7,711 nt of DNA from Verrucomicrobia bacterium UBA6015 (GTDB lineage: Bacteria; Verrucomicrobiota; Kiritimatiellia; UBA8416), in contig DIZZ01000263.1 in NCBI GenBank assembly GCA_002428045.1, positions 1 to 7,711 on the forward strand, given 5' to 3'. The notes under the pieces are model-generated. The model worked only from the letters and a program-made list of their open reading frames with translations, was not told the DNA's origin and did no database searches. The position numbers were made by a program, and so were the translations under genes. Below are positions 1-4,739 of the stretch, in pieces (the first letter of the stretch is position 1; each line of letters starts with the position of its first letter).

Positions 1-184
1 ACCGAACGTCGTAGGTCGTTACGGTCTTGTCAATGCCCGCACCAACGCCGCTGAAGAATGTACTCGCGCCTTCACCCACCAGTTCACCCGCCTTATTTGT
101 CGCTCGGCTGGCCTTATCCTTGACACGCCCGCAACCGGTCGCGACCACGATCATCGTGAGAAGTAGGATTCCTGCTGTCTTCAT
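1..184 (-). CDS. small lipoprotein, C-terminus off the window
   Basis: This gene runs leftward out of the window, leaving 61 codons visible. The N-terminus reads MKTAGILLLTMIVVATGC: two residues with one lysine, a hydrophobic stretch, then Cys18 in an A-T-G-C lipobox, so a signal peptidase II lipoprotein is expected. After Cys18 come GRVKDKASRATNKAGELVGEG and more Gly/Ala/Lys-rich sequence typical of small amphipathic bacterial lipoproteins; no enzymatic domain is visible. The start at 184 is supported by AAGGAG (top-strand CTCCTT, 195-200) ten bases upstream. A GTTGGGG core-like heptamer lies just before that site (202-208), so this could open another cassette, but I found no matching attC dyad. 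The function is unknown; lipoprotein identity is a motif-based inference. Confidence 0.75.
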   Translation of the reverse strand, partial: MKTAGILLLTMIVVATGCGRVKDKASRATNKAGELVGEGASTFFSGVGAGIDKTVTTYDVR

Positions 185-267
185 TCTGTGTTGTCTCCTT
201 GCCCCAACATTAAACAGATTCGATCTACCTGATTCGTTTTCTATCCCCAGTCACCGACGGGGTTACA

Positions 268-516
268 TTGCCACTCGCCTCTATGCAACCACATACTATC
301 ACTTTTGTGAAAGCGTTCAAGGTGCAATCAGCCTATGCCTTTAATGTCTTTATACGACAATCCCTCAGAGTACAGGGGTTGCCTTTTGAGGTGTCCCGCA
401 CAAAACCCAACGCGAAGACGCTTGCCGCCATGCATGAAGCTGAGCTACTTGCACGTGACACAAAGGCTAAGAGCTACAAGGACATGGACAGCCTTATCAA
501 GGATCTTCAATCGTGA
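268..516 (+). pseudogene. truncated RelB/DinJ-family antitoxin
   Basis: The C-terminal two thirds reads as a RelB/DinJ antitoxin: a stretch with NVFIRQSLRVQGLPFEV (end of the ribbon-helix-helix and the usual G-x-P-F-x motif), then PNAKTLAAMHEAE and a tail KSYKDMDSLIKDLQS matching the toxin-binding helix of this family. The expected N-terminus, a DNA-binding beta strand of the V-N-I-R-V-D-E kind plus the first helix, is absent; residues 1-23 from the TTG at 268 look unrelated. No ATG with a Shine-Dalgarno sequence opens this frame. No RelE, YafQ or YoeB-like toxin follows; the next DNA is the antisense of a minus-strand gene whose last 20 bases overlap this frame. I read it as a remnant of a toxin-antitoxin pair on the strand opposite to the cassette genes. 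An intact short antitoxin variant is possible but less likely. Confidence 0.6.
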
Positions 517-811
517 TCTTCGAAGTCTGGTTCAAATCGATTGCCATCTGCCTTCGCCAGAGGGGACCGAAAAGCATGCCACAGCCGAATGCAAATAGCG
601 CACACCATGCACCAATTTTGATTCCCGACGCAAGAAAGTCAGCGCCCTGAACATACAGGGCTCCTGCTGTTGCCACCAGGAGCAGCAGTAACGAAACAAC
701 GCACTGGCCGACAGAAAAGTTCTCCGTGAAGATGATCCTATCATCACTGATTACAAGAACCCCTGAAGGGATCTCGTCTGACTCGACTGGGTTATTGTAG
801 CTCTGATTCAT
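497..811 (-). CDS. two-helix membrane protein of unknown function
   Basis: This is a 104-aa protein. Residues 1-36 are polar (MNQSYNNPVESDEIPSG, then VLVISDDRIIF). Two hydrophobic segments follow, around 37-54 and 65-84, with a basic WRR after the second, so an inner-membrane hairpin is expected. I do not recognise the family. An in-frame GTG at 835 would add eight residues, but those codons lie inside the attC dyad (824-886) and across the predicted recombination point, so the ATG at 811, 18 nt into the cassette, is preferred. There is no clear Shine-Dalgarno sequence; the leader is CAACACAAAAAAG, resembling the leader of the 1841-2245 gene. It is the first gene of the fourth cassette counted from the right. 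Its 3' end overlaps the antitoxin remnant on the other strand, and I found no attC after it. Confidence 0.7.
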   Translation of the reverse strand: MNQSYNNPVESDEIPSGVLVISDDRIIFTENFSVGQCVVSLLLLLVATAGALYVQGADFLASGIKIGAWCALFAFGCGMLFGPLWRRQMAIDLNQTSKITIEDP

Positions 812-823
812 CTTTTTTGTGTT

Positions 824-886
824 GGCGAACGACACAAATCAGGCTGAGCCGCGACGCGCGGCGATAGGCTGATTTGTTGGTTCGCT
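824..886 (-). other. integron attC site (site D)
   Basis: Read on the minus strand, the site starts with R''-like AGCGAAC (880-886) and ends with R'-like GTTCGCC (824-830). The intervening arms ACAAATCAG and CTGATTTGT pair, and an inner GC-rich stem is interrupted by mismatches. The outer GCGAAC/GTTCGC pairing makes a 29-nt imperfect stem per side. It begins 18 bp after the stop codon of the higA-like gene and precedes the next gene's start by about 13 bp, which is the placement expected for attC. The core departs from the GTTRRRY consensus at the fourth base (C). Confidence 0.7.
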
Positions 887-903
887 TTGTGTGGATTCAC
901 CCA

Positions 904-1179
904 TCAGGCAATCTTCAGAGTCAAACGTTTGCCGATAGCTTCCGCAAATTTCTCCAGTGTGGATAACCTGATATCCTCCGCATGATTCTCGATGCGGGAG
1001 ATGGCAGATTTTTTTGTACTCAGGCGGGCTGCAACCTCATCTTGGGTGAGTCCTGCCTTCTCGCGTGCAGTGCGAAGGAGAATCCCGATTTTAAACTGTT
1101 CGTATCCTGTTTCAAAACCAGCAGCGAAAGCGGGGGACCTTTTTTTTCGTTTTTCAATATATTTATCAAGATCGTCCAT
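904..1179 (-). CDS. higA: HigA-type XRE antitoxin / autoregulator
   Basis: This is a 91-aa helix-turn-helix protein. An N-terminal region (DKYIEKRKKRSPAFAAGFE, residues 5-23) typical of HigA partners of Gp49-type HigB toxins precedes an XRE domain whose HTH is about residues 44-64 (LTQDEVAARLSTKKSAISRIE). The tail is short (KRLTLKIA). In this family the antitoxin binds and neutralises the HigB ribosome-dependent mRNase and represses its own promoter. The ATG at 1179 has a strong GGAGG (1187-1191) seven bases upstream, and that site overlaps the end of a broken toxin frame (1184-1286). The antitoxin looks intact while the toxin does not, so it may act alone as a repressor or as an anti-toxin against other HigB copies. 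Family assignment is firm; the exact symbol is by analogy. Confidence 0.85.
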   Translation of the reverse strand: MDDLDKYIEKRKKRSPAFAAGFETGYEQFKIGILLRTAREKAGLTQDEVAARLSTKKSAISRIENHAEDIRLSTLEKFAEAIGKRLTLKIA

Positions 1180-1183
1180 AACA

Positions 1184-1286
1184 CTACCTCCGTCTTATGT
1201 AATCGGCTTTTCGTTCCTCCGCCAGCCGGATTTCGGCTGGCGGAGTCTGTTGTGTCTTCTTCTGAAAAGAACTTGATTTCTCTCAT
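1184..1286 (-). pseudogene. higB: HigB toxin remnant with internal deletion and frameshift
   Basis: The ATG at 1286 opens with MREIKFF, which matches the usual start of Gp49/HigB toxins. In the other frame, running to a TAG at 1184, the sequence reads FQKKTQQTPPAEIRLAEE then RKADYIRRR, the classical HigB C-terminus. The two parts meet at the run TTCTTT with a frame change, and the central portion of a roughly 110-aa toxin (catalytic core) is missing. I infer a deletion between two TTCTTT-like sequences, one after MREIK and one encoding the phenylalanines before QKKTQ. The TAG falls two bases beyond the GGAGG of the following antitoxin, as in an intact higBA operon. No active toxin can be made from this copy. 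Confidence 0.7.
1217..1245. repeat. perfect 12-bp hairpin within the higB 3' end
   Basis: Arms CTCCGCCAGCCG and CGGCTGGCGGAG pair without mismatch around a GATTT loop. On the minus strand the arms encode TPPAEIRLAEE of the HigB tail, so the palindrome coincides with a conserved protein motif. It ends 38 bp upstream of the higA start. No T-tract follows on either strand, so a simple Rho-independent terminator is unlikely; an mRNA stability or processing element is possible. Confidence 0.6.
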
Positions 1287-1294
1287 GTCAGTAC

Positions 1295-1312
1295 GTTATC
1301 ATATATGTGAAC
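1295..1312 (-). promoter_or_regulatory. candidate operator upstream of the higBA remnant
   Basis: GTTATCATATATGTGAAC is an 18-bp near-palindrome (7 of 9 pairs) centred on CATATATG, ending nine bases before the higB-like ATG at 1286. AT-rich palindromes at this place are where HigA proteins usually repress their own operon. On the minus strand a TTGGTT and a TATGAT 15 bp apart overlap it, so a promoter covered by the operator is plausible. This is inferred from position and symmetry only. Confidence 0.3.
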
Positions 1313-1400
1313 ATGGTCAACCAATATTTGCACTGTGCAGACGCTCGCCCCGGCAAACCGGCGGCGCGTCAGGACATACGGTTCCGCCGGTTGTTGGAGG

Positions 1401-1484
1401 TCATTGAATTTCTGCATTTACAATCCAAAAGATCCTCCATGACGAGAGACCGAGGAGCGTCAATGTACATATCCGTTTTATCAT
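1401..1484 (-). CDS. possible 27-residue hydrophobic peptide at the cassette start
   Basis: The ATG at 1484 lies 15 nt inside the cassette and has GGAGG (1493-1497) eight bases upstream; that Shine-Dalgarno sequence is part of the attC core GTTGGAG. The peptide begins MIKRICTLTLLGLSSWRIFW and ends VNAEIQ: a short basic head and a hydrophobic body, which could be a membrane peptide. The start position matches the 14-18 nt spacing of the other three cassette genes. It does not continue in frame into the toxin remnant. It may be a genuine micro-protein, a leader peptide, or the start of a decayed gene. Confidence 0.4.
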   Translation of the reverse strand: MIKRICTLTLLGLSSWRIFWIVNAEIQ

Positions 1485-1493
1485 TTTATTATC

Positions 1494-1554
1494 CTCCAAC
1501 GTTGCCCTTCTCGGGCGGCGCGTTAGCGACGTACCGAGCAAGGACGTGTTCGCA
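1494..1554 (-). other. integron attC site (site C)
   Basis: On the minus strand the site runs from TGCGAAC (1548-1554) to GTTGGAG (1494-1500). Arms CCTTGCTCGG and CCGAGAAGG pair with one unpaired base, the extrahelical base expected of attC. The central loop on the top strand, CGGCGCGTTAGCGACGTACC, matches that of site B at 17 of 20 positions, so the two sites belong to one family. It follows the stop codon of the 73-aa gene by nine bases. Confidence 0.72.
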
Positions 1555-1563
1555 GTCCTATTT

Positions 1564-1785
1564 CTAGTTCAGTTCTCTCTTCATCTTTCGGATACTGATC
1601 CACTGCCAAACAACCAGGCCAATCAAGATCACTGTAAAGATGGGCCAGATGACGCAGAAGATCCAAATGTTGATCTCATTGTAACTCACCCCGAATAGGG
1701 CTGCCAACCAAATCAGGACTCGTACGCACAGATCGAAGAGTGCGTCAATCCATCCAATTCCTGATCGGATCGGAGTTTCCATCAT
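1564..1785 (-). CDS. 73-aa membrane protein of unknown function
   Basis: This small protein begins MMETPIRSGIGWIDALFD. Two hydrophobic stretches follow, about residues 19-34 and 39-62, the second rich in Trp, Ile and Val. It ends in the charged tail ISIRKMKRELN, so a two-helix inner-membrane protein with a cytoplasmic basic tail is likely. The ATG at 1785 is chosen because AGAAGGAT (1791-1798) lies five bases upstream; a TTG at 1788 is in frame but too close to that site, and the ATG at 1782 is an alternative. It is the only gene of a 304-bp cassette, starting 18 nt after the recombination point and ending just before the next attC. I do not recognise a family or function. Confidence 0.72.
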   Translation of the reverse strand: MMETPIRSGIGWIDALFDLCVRVLIWLAALFGVSYNEINIWIFCVIWPIFTVILIGLVVWQWISIRKMKRELN

Positions 1786-1797
1786 CAATCATCCTTC

Positions 1798-1858
1798 TGC
1801 GAACGTTGAGCATGATGGTCGGCGCTCAAGCGACGTACCATCAATGCTTTTGTTCGGT
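1798..1858 (-). other. integron attC site (site B)
   Basis: On the minus strand the site runs from ACCGAAC (1852-1858) to GTTCGCA (1798-1804). Inner arms AGCATTGATGG and CCATCATGCT pair with one extra unpaired T, the typical attC extrahelical base. The central loop CGGCGCTCAAGCGACGTACC (top strand) matches site C at 17 of 20 positions. The stop codon of the upstream gene (1841) lies inside the site, as is common in compact cassettes. Confidence 0.78.
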
Positions 1859-2245
1859 AAAATATATTTTAAGAACCATGTAGAGAAAGGATATGACTGG
1901 TGCGAGGATGGATAATCCGAGGACTACAAGAAATGGTGCCCACATAAAGATCGCCCACCCCAACAAGGCTTCTGGTTCCTCGCCCTGCAGTCCGGGAGAC
2001 AGAAGGCAGAGAGGAGCCAGGAGAAGCCAGTTGCCAATGAATATTCGTTTGGCATAGCTGGCTGTGCGGGCTCTCGAAAACGATGTGCGAATGCAAAACA
2101 CAGCTTGGGCAAGTGACAATAGCATGGGTGGTATAATCCACAGCCCATGCCAGCGGTGATACTCCAACTGGTTGGCTATCATCATGCCGGTTACGCAGGA
2201 GAGAACCAGAAGCAGGAGACCGATTAGAAATATTACGATTCTCAT
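1841..2245 (-). CDS. 134-aa multi-spanning membrane protein of unknown function
   Basis: The protein is dominated by hydrophobic segments at about residues 3-25, 34-53, 68-84 and 94-129; the last is long enough to be two helices. A basic loop (SFSRARTASYAKR) lies between segments two and three, and the C-terminus is short and polar (FTEQKH). No catalytic or transport motif is recognised. The start at 2245 lies 14 nt after the predicted cassette boundary, with the leader TTCGGTAACACAAA and no Shine-Dalgarno sequence, so initiation may be leaderless-like or depend on upstream context. Its TGA overlaps attC site B. As the rightmost cassette gene it would be closest to the integron promoter if the transposable elements to the right had not intervened. 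Confidence 0.75.
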   Translation of the reverse strand: MRIVIFLIGLLLLVLSCVTGMMIANQLEYHRWHGLWIIPPMLLSLAQAVFCIRTSFSRARTASYAKRIFIGNWLLLAPLCLLSPGLQGEEPEALLGWAIFMWAPFLVVLGLSILAPVISFLYMVLKIYFTEQKH

Positions 2246-2253
2246 TTTGTGTT

Positions 2254-2326
2254 ACCGAACGCTCACGCTGAGGGTTTTGACAACCCGTCCGCGGGTTGAC
2301 AAATACCCTCCGGCGTGTTGTTGAAC
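2254..2326 (-). other. integron attC site (site A), at the element junction
   Basis: On the minus strand the site runs from GTTCAAC (2320-2326, a perfect RYYYAAC core) to GTTCGGT (2254-2260). The arms CACGCCGGAGGG and CCCTCAGCGTG pair with a bulge. They continue through an A-bulge and a T/A mismatch into a perfect central hairpin, CAACCCG-TCCG-CGGGTTG (2281-2298). The loop differs from sites B and C. The R'' heptamer is also the outer part of a 15-bp inverted repeat shared with 4996-5010, so this half of the site may have been altered or donated by the neighbouring element. Confidence 0.7.
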
Positions 2327-2334
2327 TAAGCCGC
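2320..2334 (+). repeat. left copy of 15-bp inverted repeat
   Basis: GTTGAACTAAGCCGC here and the reverse complement of 4996-5010, GTTGGACTAAGCTGC, agree at 13 of 15 positions. The pair brackets the recombinase and IS91-type transposase genes. Both copies begin with a heptamer fitting the integron core consensus GTTRRRY. Confidence 0.6.
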
Positions 2335-2378
2335 TACGCGGCAGTTTCCTTTCATGCGGCATTCGATCCGCTGTAAAA

Positions 2379-2440
2379 ACTCCTTACGCCAGGGCGACGT
2401 CGTACATGGTGTGCCTCGTCCGCCCCTGGCAATAAGGAGT
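2379..2440 (+). promoter_or_regulatory. stem-loop sequestering the recombinase ribosome-binding site
   Basis: ACTCCTTA (2379-2386) pairs with TAAGGAGT (2433-2440), and GCCAGGGCG (2388-2396) pairs with CGCCCCTGGC (2421-2430) with one bulged base; a few more pairs extend toward the loop. The Shine-Dalgarno AAGGAG (2434-2439) lies wholly in the right arm, seven bases before the ATG at 2447. A transcript entering from outside would contain the whole stem and be poorly translated, a protection known for IS10, IS50 and IS200. Its role here is inferred. Confidence 0.6.
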
Positions 2441-2446
2441 AAGACG

Positions 2447-3619
2447 ATGGAGAGGAAGTCTAGCAGCAAGTCGGCAAATGACCAGCGTAATTCACAGGCT
2501 CTCGGCCAGATGCGCGAGCATATGGGCAAGGCCGGATTCGTGGCGGGATCGCAGATCCCGTATTTGCGGGAGTTGGAGCGGTTCGCGGCCAAGCTCGACC
2601 GCAAGGGGCTGGATGAGGCGACTGTCGCGGATGCGCGGCGGTATCTTACGCGGCTGAAGCAGGCCGCCCCCTCGGCCACGCTCTTCAGTCATGCGTCAGC
2701 ATCGCTGCGGTTCTATTTCGAGGATGTGCGCGGGCTTGCCTGGAAGCCGCTGTCGCCGCTGCGGCTGCGGATGATCGAGGATATGCAGCTTTGCGGGTTC
2801 TCGCCGCGCACGCAGCAGAGCTATGTGCGCTCGGTCGAGGGGCTGGCTCGTTACTACGGCAAAGCCCCCGAAGTGCTCGACAACGAGCAGATCCGCAAGT
2901 ACTTCGTGCATCTGACGTGCGAGCGCAAGCTGGCCCGCCCGACGGTGACCATCGCCCTTTGCGGCATCAAGTTCCTCTACGAGAAGACGCTCAAGCGGGA
3001 CTGGTCGCTGACGGGCGTGCCGGTACCCAAACGCACGAAGCATCTGCCGGTGGTGCTCTCGCGCAAGGAGGTCAAGGACATCCTCTCGCGGATCCGGGAA
3101 GTGCGGCACCGGGCCTGCCTGTCGCTGATCTATGCCTGCGGCCTGCGTCTGGGCGAAGCCTGCCGGCTGGAGGTCGGCGACATCGACCGTCAGCGCGGTC
3201 TGGTGCACGTGCGCGGCGGCAAGGGCACCAAGGACCGCTACGTGCCGCTGCCTGCCGCGCTCCTGCCGCTGCTCGGGGACTGCTGGCGCTCGCACCGCAA
3301 CGCCAAGTGGCTTTTCCCCTGCGTCGAGCGGGGCGGACGGCGGGGGCGGATGAACAGCCGGAGCGTCCCGCTCGGGACGATCCAGCAGGTGTTCAGGGCG
3401 GCGCTTGATGAATCGGGTGTGACCAAGAAGGTCAGCGTCCATTCCCTGCGCCACGCCTACGCCACGCACCTGCTCGAGAATCATGTGGACCTGCGCCAGA
3501 TACAGGAGTGGCTGGGGCACAGCTCGCCCTCGACCACGGTGATCTATGCGCACCTGACCGACCAGGCCACGCAGCAGAACGCCGCCGTGGTTGCCGACCT
3601 GATGCGCGATCTGGCGTAG
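2447..3619 (+). CDS. tyrosine recombinase of the IS91-type element
   Basis: This 390-aa site-specific recombinase has the full catalytic set: Arg234 (CGLRLGEAC), Lys259 or Lys262 (GGKGTKDRY), His332 and Arg335 (VHSLRHAYATHLLE), His358 (WLGHSS) and nucleophile Tyr367 (TTVIYAHL). The core-binding domain is about residues 104-190 (MQLCGFSPRTQQSYVRSVEG); an additional SAM-like N-terminal region (1-97) precedes it. The integron-integrase-specific insert is absent, so it is not IntI; it resembles XerC/D-like recombinases found upstream of IS91-family transposases, probably acting in resolution or target processing. The ATG at 2447 is preferred over an upstream ATG (2354) because of AAGGAG at 2434-2439. 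Its TAG is one base before the transposase ATG, so the two are likely translationally coupled. Confidence 0.9.
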   Translation: MERKSSSKSANDQRNSQALGQMREHMGKAGFVAGSQIPYLRELERFAAKLDRKGLDEATVADARRYLTRLKQAAPSATLFSHASASLRFYFEDVRGLAWKPLSPLRLRMIEDMQLCGFSPRTQQSYVRSVEGLARYYGKAPEVLDNEQIRKYFVHLTCERKLARPTVTIALCGIKFLYEKTLKRDWSLTGVPVPKRTKHLPVVLSRKEVKDILSRIREVRHRACLSLIYACGLRLGEACRLEVGDIDRQRGLVHVRGGKGTKDRYVPLPAALLPLLGDCWRSHRNAKWLFPCVERGGRRGRMNSRSVPLGTIQQVFRAALDESGVTKKVSVHSLRHAYATHLLENHVDLRQIQEWLGHSSPSTTVIYAHLTDQATQQNAAVVADLMRDLA

Positions 3620-3620
3620 G

Positions 3621-4739
3621 ATGCCCACGCTGGCCGACATATTCCACGCCTATGGCGGGAAGTACCGTGAACGCTTCGGCTCGCACATGAGCGCGGACCA
3701 GCTCCGTGCCATGCGCGATATCGAGGCGTGCCACAGTGCCGCCGCCGGGGAGGCGCTCTGGCGCTGCCCCGGCTGCGGCAAGCGGCACTTCACCTTCCTG
3801 GGCTGCGGCAACCGGCATTGCCCCTCGTGCGGGGGTTCACGCGCCGTGCAGTGGCAGCGCAAGCACGAGGCGCTGCTGCTGCCCGGCGTGATCTACCACC
3901 TGATCACCTTCACCGTGCCCGAGGGCCTGCGGCGGGTGGTGCGCTCCCATCCGCGCGAGCTCCTTGAGATCCTCATGGAGACAAGCGCCTCCACGCTGCT
4001 TGATGTCGCCGCCAACAAGAAATGGCTCGGGGCCATACCGGGGCTTACCGCCTTGCTCCATACCTGGACGCGGCAGTACGAATACCATCCCCATGTCCAC
4101 TTCATCGGCACCGGCGGGGGAATCGCCCCGGACGGGAAGTGGGTCGAGGCGCACCGCAAGTTCTTCGTCTCCGTCGATGCGCTCAGCGCGGTCTTCCGGG
4201 CACGCTTCCGCGATACCCTCCGCGAGCGCCATCCGCAGATCTTCGCCTCCGTCAAACCATCGGTATGGAAGCAGCACGCCTGGGTGGTGCATAGCGAGCC
4301 GGTCGGCAGCGGCCAGACGACCCTCGGGTACCTGGCCCGCTACGTCAACCGCGTCGCCCTCTCGAACAAGGCCATCCTGGCGGCCAGCGATACATGCATC
4401 ACGCTGCGTTACCGGCAGAGCGGCACCAACAAGCCGCGCACGATGCGCCTGCCTCCCATGGAGTTCATCCGCCGGTTCCTGCAACATGTGCTGCCATCGG
4501 GCTTCCGCAAGGTCCGCTACTTCGGACTGCATCACAGCTCCAAGCGCCCGACCCTGCGGCTCCTGCAGGCCGCCATGGCCCTGCAGGCCAACCGCCCGAT
4601 GCCCGAACCGCCGCCAGAGAGCGAACCCTACCGCCCGGCATGCCCGTCGTGCCAGGCCCCGATGGAGTTCGAGCGGCGCGTGCAGGGCGCCAAGCCCTCC
4701 TACGGTCCCGGCATCCGGCAGGAACGGGGGCCGCCATGA
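3621..4739 (+). CDS. IS91-family HUH/Y2 rolling-circle transposase
   Basis: This 372-aa protein has the family's domain order. An N-terminal zinc ribbon has C37-H38, CPGC at 49-52 and C62 with HCPSC at 66-70. The HUH metal-binding motif is H158-V-H160 within YHPHVHFIGTGGG, and the paired catalytic tyrosines are Y237 and Y241 (GYLARYVNRVALSN). It nicks single strands at oriIS, forms a 5'-phosphotyrosine link and drives rolling-circle transposition into GTTC/CTTG-type targets. A second CxxC (CPSC) near residue 331 resembles the terminal zinc knuckle of relatives. Length is slightly short of IS91 (about 400 aa) but all motifs are present. There is no separate ribosome-binding site; the start follows the recombinase stop by one base, implying reinitiation. 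It appears functional. Confidence 0.93.
   Translation: MPTLADIFHAYGGKYRERFGSHMSADQLRAMRDIEACHSAAAGEALWRCPGCGKRHFTFLGCGNRHCPSCGGSRAVQWQRKHEALLLPGVIYHLITFTVPEGLRRVVRSHPRELLEILMETSASTLLDVAANKKWLGAIPGLTALLHTWTRQYEYHPHVHFIGTGGGIAPDGKWVEAHRKFFVSVDALSAVFRARFRDTLRERHPQIFASVKPSVWKQHAWVVHSEPVGSGQTTLGYLARYVNRVALSNKAILAASDTCITLRYRQSGTNKPRTMRLPPMEFIRRFLQHVLPSGFRKVRYFGLHHSSKRPTLRLLQAAMALQANRPMPEPPPESEPYRPACPSCQAPMEFERRVQGAKPSYGPGIRQERGPP

Larger units (their letters stand above)
830..2326 (-). mobile_element. integron gene-cassette array (three cassettes delimited)
   Basis: Cutting each attC core between G and TT on the minus strand gives cassettes at 1804-2259 (456 bp), 1500-1803 (304 bp) and 830-1499 (670 bp), plus a fourth starting at 829 with no recognised left end. 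In each, a minus-strand reading frame starts 14-18 nt after the boundary and ends at or near the next attC, so gene and site orientations agree. The array direction implies that the integron integrase and attI should lie to the right, beyond the two transposable elements. The reading is inferred from repeated site and gene geometry; no integrase gene is visible. Confidence 0.72.

Noticed and set aside
1217..1245. Rho-independent terminator
   Set aside because: The stem is strong but no T-tract follows on either strand.
982..1407. 141-codon plus-strand frame across the higBA remnant
   Set aside because: It is antisense to a clear XRE antitoxin and crosses the palindrome, with no recognisable protein features.
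2447..3619. integron integrase (IntI)
   Set aside because: The recombinase lacks the IntI-specific insert between the Arg and His-x-x-Arg regions, is coupled to an IS91-type transposase and points the same way as it.
2696..3640. 314-codon open frame on the minus strand
   Set aside because: It is the antisense of the recombinase gene in GC-rich DNA. Its product is low-complexity Arg/Ala/Gln/His-rich, while the plus strand has all catalytic motifs.
3837..4535. 232-codon open frame on the minus strand
   Set aside because: It is antisense to the HUH transposase, with no domain or ribosome-binding site; a by-product of codon bias.
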